From SIG607 sp045614505 (GTDB lineage: Bacteria > Bacillota > Clostridia > Oscillospirales > Acutalibacteraceae): a stretch of 27,469 nucleotides of DNA. Under the pieces are notes generated by a model. The model worked only from the letters and a program-made list of their open reading frames with translations, ran no database searches and was not told the origin of the DNA. Made by a program: the position numbers and the translations under genes. The stretch spans positions 1 through 27,469 of the forward strand of contig JAZLDA010000006.1 in NCBI GenBank assembly GCA_045614505.1, given 5' to 3'. Shown here piece by piece: positions 22,324-27,469 of the stretch. Position 1 is the stretch's first letter. Each line of letters begins with the position of its first letter.

Positions 22324-22360
22324 AAATGAGCCGTAGCTAATAACTAACGGCTCATTATTT
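22324..22360. terminator. Bidirectional terminator between the HTH gene and rnfB
   Basis: AATGAGCCGT (22325-22334) pairs with ACGGCTCATT (22347-22356), with T-rich sequence on both sides (ATTTT to the right; TTATTTATTT on the minus strand). Confidence 0.82.
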
Positions 22361-23136
22361 TACTGTATACAGCCCTTGGGACAGGCTTCTTTACATTTTC
22401 CGCAGGCGGTACATTTTGCCGGGTCAATAACTGCAAGGAAGTTTTCAACCTTTACTGCGTCTGACTCGCAGACCTTAACGCATTTTGTACAGCCGATACA
22501 GCTTGTTTCGCACACCTTCATCGCCTTTGCGCCTTTATCGGTGTTTTTGCAAAGCACCTTTAAGGCAGGTGATACAGGCGTAAATGAAATAAGATTTTTA
22601 GGACAGGCGGTTATACATTTTCCGCATGCCTTACACATAGCGGCGTTTATTCTTGCAAGTCCGTCAACAACAGTAATACCGTTTTCGTCACAGGCTCTTG
22701 CGCAATCTCCCAGTCCCAGACAGCCGAAGTTACATTCCATCTGTCCGCCGAAAAGGGCAGCCGCCGCAACACAGCTCTGGACACCTGAGTAGTTGTATTT
22801 AATTTTTGCATTGTTGCAGTCACCCTGACAGGCAACAAACGCAACTTTTTGCTCTACTTCAATTTCAATGCCCAAAACATCCGACAAAGCGGCGGCGGTA
22901 TCTTTTCCGCCGGGGATACACATATTCGGCTGTGCAATGCCCTCTTTAACGGCATTAGCATAGTCATCACAGCCGTTATATCCGCAGGCACCGCAGTTAG
23001 CACCCGGAAGGGCGGCTCTTACGGCTTCAAATTTTTCGTCGGGCGGGTCGGACAAATACTTGCTGGCAAGGGAAAGACCGAGACCTGCAATAAGTCCTAT
23101 TGCGGCAACGATAATAACAGGGATAAGTATTTCCAT
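22360..23136 (-). CDS. rnfB: Rnf complex subunit RnfB, multi-cluster ferredoxin-like
   Basis: Peripheral iron-sulfur subunit thought to receive electrons from reduced ferredoxin. A membrane helix at residues about 3-24 is followed by the GANCGACGYNGCDDYA motif with cysteines near 48, 51, 56 and 73 ([4Fe-4S] site), and then ferredoxin-type clusters: CKACGKCITACP (about 167-178), CIGCTKCVKVCE (about 212-223) and CTACGKCKEACP (about 241-252). This multi-cluster form is typical of Clostridial Rnf. It is the last gene of rnfCDGEAB, the order known from Clostridium and Acetobacterium. AGGAGG lies inside the end of rnfA, 4 bases before this gene. Confidence 0.96.
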   Translation of the reverse strand: MEILIPVIIVAAIGLIAGLGLSLASKYLSDPPDEKFEAVRAALPGANCGACGYNGCDDYANAVKEGIAQPNMCIPGGKDTAAALSDVLGIEIEVEQKVAFVACQGDCNNAKIKYNYSGVQSCVAAAALFGGQMECNFGCLGLGDCARACDENGITVVDGLARINAAMCKACGKCITACPKNLISFTPVSPALKVLCKNTDKGAKAMKVCETSCIGCTKCVKVCESDAVKVENFLAVIDPAKCTACGKCKEACPKGCIQ

Positions 23137-23140
23137 ATCA

Positions 23141-23719
23141 TTAACCTCCTATCCCTGCGAATCCCATAAATGAAAGGGAAACCAGTGCGGCGGCGATAAG
23201 CGTAATGGGAAGACCCTGTAGACTTTTCGGAATCTTTGAGGATTCCAGTCTCACGCGTACACCTGAGAAAATAAACATTGCAAGGGTAAAGCCTAAACCT
23301 GCACCGAGAGCATTGAAGAGAGACTCTACGAAATTCAGCTCATTGGTGAAATTCAGAATGGTGATACCCAGTACGGCGCAGTTGGTGGTTATAAGTGAAA
23401 GATAAATACCAAATGAGCTGTACAGCGCCTTCATAAACTTCTTTATAATTATTTCAAGAAGCTGAACAAGAGCCGCAATTACAAGAATAAATACTATGGT
23501 TTGCAGGTAGGAATAATTTTCCTCTAAAAAGAAGTGGTAAATGGGCCAGGTTACAGCAGTAGCAAGGACCATTACAAGAGTAACGGCGCCGCCCATACTC
23601 ACAGCGGTGCCTACCTTTTTGGAAACACCGAGGAAAGGACATATACCTAAAAACTTTGAAAGCACCATATTGTCGGTAAAAATACCGGCAAGGATAATGG
23701 AAACGATAGAACTAAGCAT
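23141..23719 (-). CDS. rnfA: Rnf complex subunit RnfA
   Basis: Six-helix membrane subunit, 192 residues. Conserved cysteines in LGICPFLGV (C27) and TTNCAVLG (C114) are the ones that, with the matching pair in RnfE, hold the intramembrane iron-sulfur centre. The sequence has the internal inverted topology shared with RnfE. The start overlaps the end of rnfE by 8 bases. Confidence 0.96.
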   Translation of the reverse strand: MLSSIVSIILAGIFTDNMVLSKFLGICPFLGVSKKVGTAVSMGGAVTLVMVLATAVTWPIYHFFLEENYSYLQTIVFILVIAALVQLLEIIIKKFMKALYSSFGIYLSLITTNCAVLGITILNFTNELNFVESLFNALGAGLGFTLAMFIFSGVRVRLESSKIPKSLQGLPITLIAAALVSLSFMGFAGIGG

Positions 23720-24440
23720 TTACAGTTTCCTCCGTTTCCTTTTTATTTGTGCAAGTATCTGCATTTTCGCACATACCCTTTGCAGGGCAACCCTCACAGC
23801 CCAGCTTATTAACAGGCTCTTTGCCTTTTCTTTCGGCAATCTTATTTGATAGAGCAATAAGCAGACCGAAAACAAAGAATCCGCCGGGAGGAAGAATGAA
23901 TATAAGCATAGGCTCAATACCTAAGGCAGAGGTTAGGGGAATGATAAATTCCTCGCTGATAGCAATTTGACCTGTTCCGATTATCTCACGGATAATACCC
24001 ATAAGAGAAAGGGTCACGGTAAAGCCGATACCCATTCCCAGTCCGTCCAGAAGGCTCGGGATTACGGAATTTTTGCTGGCAAACATTTCAGCCCTGGCGA
24101 GAATAATACAGTTAACAACTATAAGGGGCAGGAATATACCCAGAGAAGCATCAATTGCGGGGGCATAAGCCTTAACAAGAAGCTGAACTATACTTACAAA
24201 GCCGGCAATAATTGTTATAAAAGCAGGAATTCTTACCTTACCGGGAATAACATTTCTCAGCAGGGAAATAACAATGTTGGAGCAAACGAGAACTATTGTT
24301 GCCGCAACACCCATTCCCACGCCGTTCATAAATGAAGTGGTAACCGCAAGGGTAGGGCAGGTGCCCAGCACCAGTCTTAAAACGGGGTTTTCGGTTATAA
24401 TACCGTTGGTAAAATAAGAAAGAGTTTTGTTTTTAGCCAT
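23712..24440 (-). CDS. rnfE: Rnf complex subunit RnfE with cysteine-rich tail
   Basis: Membrane subunit homologous to RnfA, 242 residues, with paired cysteines at LGTCPTLAV (C28) and VNCIILARAE (C111) for the shared intramembrane cluster. After the last helix (about residue 198) is a soluble tail of about 40 residues with C215, C218, C224 and C230 (CEGCPAKGMCENADTC), which looks like a metal or iron-sulfur site. I cannot tell from this sequence whether it is functional. The ATG directly follows the rnfG stop. Confidence 0.95.
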   Translation of the reverse strand: MAKNKTLSYFTNGIITENPVLRLVLGTCPTLAVTTSFMNGVGMGVAATIVLVCSNIVISLLRNVIPGKVRIPAFITIIAGFVSIVQLLVKAYAPAIDASLGIFLPLIVVNCIILARAEMFASKNSVIPSLLDGLGMGIGFTVTLSLMGIIREIIGTGQIAISEEFIIPLTSALGIEPMLIFILPPGGFFVFGLLIALSNKIAERKGKEPVNKLGCEGCPAKGMCENADTCTNKKETEETVNA

Positions 24441-24995
24441 TTATTTTACCTCCCCGTATTTTAATTTTGCATTTTCAATAATCAGTAATGCTTCCTTTAC
24501 GGCGTTTTTAGCGGCAGTGGAAGAAATTGTAGCGCCTGTAACAGCCGTGATTTCGCTGTCCTTAAAGTCGGTTTTTTTGCCGGAGTACTGACCGTAATAT
24601 GCTTCTTTGGTAATATTCATACCAAGACCCGGAGTTTCGTCAGAGGCTGAAAGTATTTTTACGGCGGTAATGTTGTTTTCGTTATCAACACCCACCATAA
24701 CCTCAACCTCTCCGCCGTAGCCTTTAACAACGGCAGTAGCAATATAGCCTACGGCTTTTCCGTCGTTTTTCGCAATATAGCACATCCCCTGTGTACTGCT
24801 TGGTATTTCAACAGGTATATATTCGCCTGCCGGAAGTATGGCAGCCATTGCTTCCTGCTGTGTTTTTTCTTGGAGAGCGGCAATGCGGGGCTTAGTGATA
24901 TGGTTGGTGAAAGCCAGAGCAGTGGTAATAATAACACAAATCAAAAAAAGAATAAATGTAGTAACAGGTACTTTGTTTATGTCTATCTTTTTCAT
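24441..24995 (-). CDS. rnfG: Rnf complex subunit RnfG, covalent flavoprotein
   Basis: Extracytoplasmic electron carrier anchored by one helix (about residues 11-29) and carrying covalently bound FMN. The attachment signature TGATISS is at about 153-159, with the flavin threonine near 156. The FMN_bind domain spans about 85-175, with LSASDETPGLGMNI as its characteristic segment. The start chosen is the ATG at 24995-24993, which overlaps the rnfD stop (ATGA) and has GGGAGG upstream; the ATG at 25013 would add six residues inside rnfD. Confidence 0.94.
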   Translation of the reverse strand: MKKIDINKVPVTTFILFLICVIITTALAFTNHITKPRIAALQEKTQQEAMAAILPAGEYIPVEIPSSTQGMCYIAKNDGKAVGYIATAVVKGYGGEVEVMVGVDNENNITAVKILSASDETPGLGMNITKEAYYGQYSGKKTDFKDSEITAVTGATISSTAAKNAVKEALLIIENAKLKYGEVK

Positions 24996-25924
24996 TTCTT
25001 TTGAGCCTCCCATCCGAAGGGTTTGCGCACCGTAATGCGGTCGATGTGAGGAACCAAAAGATTCATAAAGATAATGGCAAAGGAAACACCCTCGACAGCG
25101 GCACCTGAACGGATTATAACTGTTATAATACCGCAGCCGATACCAAAAATAATTTGTCCTAAGGTGGTAGTGGGGCTGGTGACATAGTCGGTAGCCATAA
25201 ATATTGCACCAAGGAAGACACCGCCTATGAGCATTGCAAAAACAGCGTCGTTAACATTGTGCTCAAGAATGAATGTAAGCACTCCCACACTGCCTATAAA
25301 AGCAAGGGGAATAGTAGGCTTTATAACCTTGCGGATAATAAGATAAATGCCGCCTATTATAAGCATAATAACTGATGTCTCACCAATGCTTCCGCCGTGG
25401 AGACCGAAGAGAAGTTCCTTTATTGATAAGAAGTTTTCTTCTGTTCCGAGGGGAGTGGCGGTGGTTACGGCATCTACACCGTAATCAAAGGGGGCATAGT
25501 AGGTTGTCATATAGGTGGGGAAGGAAATAATAAGAATGATTCTGGCGGCAATTGCCGGGTTTACAAAGTTGTGACCCAGACCGCCGAACATCTGCTTAAC
25601 TACAACAATGGCGGCGAAGCAGCCTATTATTGCCATCCAAACGGGAAATCTTGGGGGCAGATTCAATGCTATTAAAAGTCCCGTGACAACAGCGCTCAAA
25701 TCTTTCAGTGAACCTTCGTTTTTAAAAAGTTTTCGTGAAAGGAGCTCAAACACCAGACAGGAAACAATGCAAACCGCAATAAGTAAAGCGGCGCGCAGTC
25801 CGAAAAGGATAATACCAAAAACGGTTGCGGGTAAAAGAGAAATAACAACGTCCAGCATAATGCCGGAGGTGTTTTCCGTATTCCTAATATGCGGTGAAGA
25901 GCTGACGGTTAGTCTTCCGGTCAT
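24992..25924 (-). CDS. rnfD: Rnf complex subunit RnfD
   Basis: Multispanning membrane subunit, 310 residues, related to NqrB, probably part of the ion path. Landmarks are the N-terminal SSSPHIRNTENTSGIMLDVVISLLP, LGHNFVNPAIAARI (about 116-129) and the flavin attachment region DAVTTATPLG (about 151-160), where the second TxAT threonine would carry FMN. ATGA overlap with rnfC shows coupling. The encoded ion (Na+ or H+) cannot be read from the sequence. Confidence 0.96.
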   Translation of the reverse strand: MTGRLTVSSSPHIRNTENTSGIMLDVVISLLPATVFGIILFGLRAALLIAVCIVSCLVFELLSRKLFKNEGSLKDLSAVVTGLLIALNLPPRFPVWMAIIGCFAAIVVVKQMFGGLGHNFVNPAIAARIILIISFPTYMTTYYAPFDYGVDAVTTATPLGTEENFLSIKELLFGLHGGSIGETSVIMLIIGGIYLIIRKVIKPTIPLAFIGSVGVLTFILEHNVNDAVFAMLIGGVFLGAIFMATDYVTSPTTTLGQIIFGIGCGIITVIIRSGAAVEGVSFAIIFMNLLVPHIDRITVRKPFGWEAQKK

Positions 25925-27255
25925 CCGTTATTCCTCCTTAATTCTTTTTTAGCCATTCTCATTACCTGAACAAGAGGTCTTCTTGCAGGGCAGTTGAAGG
26001 CACAGCTTCCGCATTCCATACAGTAATCGGCGTAAAGCTTTTTGTAGTTATCGGTAGCGCCTGCCTGCATAGCCTGTTCAATACTTGCGGGATTCAGCTT
26101 CATAGGACAGCCTGCGGCACATCTTCCGCAACGTATACAGGGTGTGGTAGGGGGAACGGAACTCTCATAGAAAGCAAGCACGGCGTTGTTGGTTTTGCCT
26201 ATAACAAAATCGGTACCCGGTACTGAAGTACCCATCATAGGTCCGCCCATAATAATGCGGGTGGGCTCATTATCTCCCATTTTGCAGAAGGAAAGAACCT
26301 CACTTACCAGAGTGCCGATGGGAACTATCAGATTCTTCGGCTCCTCTATTGCCGTACCGTCAACGGTCAGTCGGCGGCTTACAAGGGGCATACCCGTTTT
26401 TATATACCTATATAAAGCGGCAACCGAAGTGACGTTCATTACTATACAGCCCACATCACTTGGAAGCTTTCCCATAGGAACCTTACGTTTTAGTGTCGAA
26501 TAGATAATAACCTTTTCAGCACCCTGGGGATATTTGGTTTTAAGACGCATAACCTTTACGGTATCATCCTCGTCTCTTGTATCGGTTGCTATTTCATAAA
26601 GTTTTTTGATTGAGTCCTCTTTGTTATTTTCAATGGCAATAATAACTTTGTCAATGCCGAGGATATCCTTTATAAGATAAACACCCTCTAAAATATCATT
26701 GTAGTCTTCAAGACAGCATCTTTCGTCTGCAGTGATATAGGGCTCGCACTCAGCACCGTTAACGATAAGAGTATCAAGGTGAATGTCATCTTTTACTCTG
26801 AATTTAACATGGGTGGGAAATCCTGCGCCGCCCAGACCTACAAGTCCGCAGTCTCTTGCGGCTTTAATAAGGTCATCCTTGGTTTTTATAACCGGCGGTT
26901 TTAAGTTAGGGTCAGGAGTCATATTTCCGTCAGAGAGAATAAATACGGCATCACAGGTGCTGCCATCGGTCATGGGAATTGCCTCGATCTTTTCAACGGT
27001 ACCCGAAACACTGGAGTGAATGGGCGCGCTGACCAGACGGTCAATATCTCCGATAAGAGTTCCTACATAAACCGTGTCACCCTTTTTTACGGTGGGCTCA
27101 CAGGTTGCGCCTATGTGCTGGCGTAAAGGAATTATCACTCTTTTGGGGGCGGGAAATACTACCGATTCAAACTTTGAAGTGTTTTTGTGGTGCGGCAGGT
27201 ATGTTCCGCCGCCTATATTTCCGGCAGGGGATAATATACGTTCTTTGTTACTCAA
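25921..27255 (-). CDS. rnfC: Rnf complex subunit RnfC, NADH-binding
   Basis: First gene of the operon and the subunit that binds NAD and FMN on the cytoplasmic side. It starts with the RnfC barrel-sandwich domain (GGGTYLPHHKN, about residues 15-25, on through IGATCEPTVKKGD), then the Gly-rich nucleotide loop GLVGLGGAGFPTHVKF (about 136-151) and NGAECEPYITADER. Two [4Fe-4S] motifs lie near the end: CIRCGRCAAGCP and CMECGSCAFNCP. The start codon is TTG at 27255-27253 with a perfect AGGAGG 7 bases upstream. The 444-residue length is normal. Confidence 0.96.
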   Translation of the reverse strand: MSNKERILSPAGNIGGGTYLPHHKNTSKFESVVFPAPKRVIIPLRQHIGATCEPTVKKGDTVYVGTLIGDIDRLVSAPIHSSVSGTVEKIEAIPMTDGSTCDAVFILSDGNMTPDPNLKPPVIKTKDDLIKAARDCGLVGLGGAGFPTHVKFRVKDDIHLDTLIVNGAECEPYITADERCCLEDYNDILEGVYLIKDILGIDKVIIAIENNKEDSIKKLYEIATDTRDEDDTVKVMRLKTKYPQGAEKVIIYSTLKRKVPMGKLPSDVGCIVMNVTSVAALYRYIKTGMPLVSRRLTVDGTAIEEPKNLIVPIGTLVSEVLSFCKMGDNEPTRIIMGGPMMGTSVPGTDFVIGKTNNAVLAFYESSVPPTTPCIRCGRCAAGCPMKLNPASIEQAMQAGATDNYKKLYADYCMECGSCAFNCPARRPLVQVMRMAKKELRRNNG

Positions 27256-27301
27256 GAAAAAACCTCCTACTGAATATTAGAAAATAAATCACATATAATA
27301 T

Positions 27302-27330
27302 ATTATAAAGTATTTGAGACCAAAGCGCAA
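27302..27330 (-). promoter_or_regulatory. Promoter for the rnf operon
   Basis: On the minus strand TTGCGC (27330-27325), a 17-bp spacer and a perfect TATAAT (27307-27302), about 47 bases before rnfC. Confidence 0.65.
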
Positions 27331-27379
27331 GAAATGATAAAAAAATGTCAATCAGTTTTGCTTATTTTAAAAAAAATAC

Positions 27380-27407
27380 TTGCAAAATAGAAAAACTGTG
27401 GTATAAT
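27380..27407 (+). promoter_or_regulatory. Promoter for initiator tRNA-Met
   Basis: TTGCAA (27380-27385), a 16-bp spacer and a perfect TATAAT (27402-27407), 31 bases before the mature tRNA 5' end. Confidence 0.75.
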
Positions 27408-27438
27408 GGTTAGGCAAACAAGATTTGCACCTATATAT

Positions 27439-27469
27439 CGCGGGGTGGAGCAGTTGGTAGCTCGTCGGG
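27439..27469 (+). tRNA. Initiator tRNA-Met (fMet), truncated by window end
   Basis: CGCGGGGTGGAGCAG followed by TTGGTAGCTCGTCGGG matches the acceptor strand, D arm and start of the anticodon stem of bacterial tRNA-fMet. The first base is C, as expected for the unpaired position 1 of initiators, and the GGG of the anticodon stem is seen. The anticodon itself lies beyond the window, so the identity rests on the 5' part. Confidence 0.85.

Overview
The window looks like the chromosome of an anaerobic, endospore-forming (or recently spore-forming) Clostridia member, probably of the gut Oscillospiraceae type. The reasons are the spore genes gpr and spoIIP, a six-gene Rnf operon, a DUF1292 gene, an AbrB-type regulator with a zinc-binding tail, AGGAGG ribosome binding sites with several GTG/TTG starts, and many near-consensus sigma-A promoters. 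I see no mobile element, prophage or CRISPR array. Genes are tightly packed and no gene-free stretch exceeds 300 bases.

Layout. 1-7.04 kb is mostly plus strand: a LUD-domain protein cut by the window edge, a DacF-type carboxypeptidase, glucose-6-phosphate isomerase with a small P-loop protein, a HAD phosphatase, an MFS transporter and dCMP deaminase. Inserted on the minus strand at 3.8-4.6 kb are a DUF1292 gene, a 6S-like RNA and an AbrB-family gene. 7.07-10.9 kb (minus) holds thrB-thrC and a MATE exporter, divergent from a zinc-binding lipoprotein (plus). 12.0-14.1 kb (minus) holds gpr-spoIIP and a small membrane protein. rpsT (plus) follows. 14.6-17.3 kb (minus) is the classical rpmH-rnpA-yidD-yidC-jag cluster, here without dnaA beside it. 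17.4-18.2 kb (minus) is thiT under a TPP riboswitch that overlaps the end of a 950-residue YfhO-like membrane protein. A perfectly symmetric divergent promoter separates that gene from yfbR. 21.7-22.3 kb is an HTH regulator behind a long structured leader. 22.4-27.3 kb (minus) is rnfCDGEAB. The window ends inside an initiator tRNA-Met gene.

How the parts work together. The Rnf genes should build a membrane complex that moves electrons between ferredoxin and NAD and stores the energy as an ion gradient. The rpmH-jag cluster supplies a ribosomal protein, tRNA processing and membrane-protein insertion. thrB and thrC are the last two steps of threonine synthesis.

The most promising candidate for an undescribed system is the roughly 195-nt leader at 21757-21951. 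It begins with a long extended hairpin and ends in mutually exclusive terminator and antiterminator helices just before an XRE-type regulator with no other visible promoter. Other points of note are the perfect-dyad divergent promoter at 21031-21065, the thiT promoter and riboswitch embedded in the coding end of the preceding gene, and a 6S-like RNA squeezed between two protein genes.
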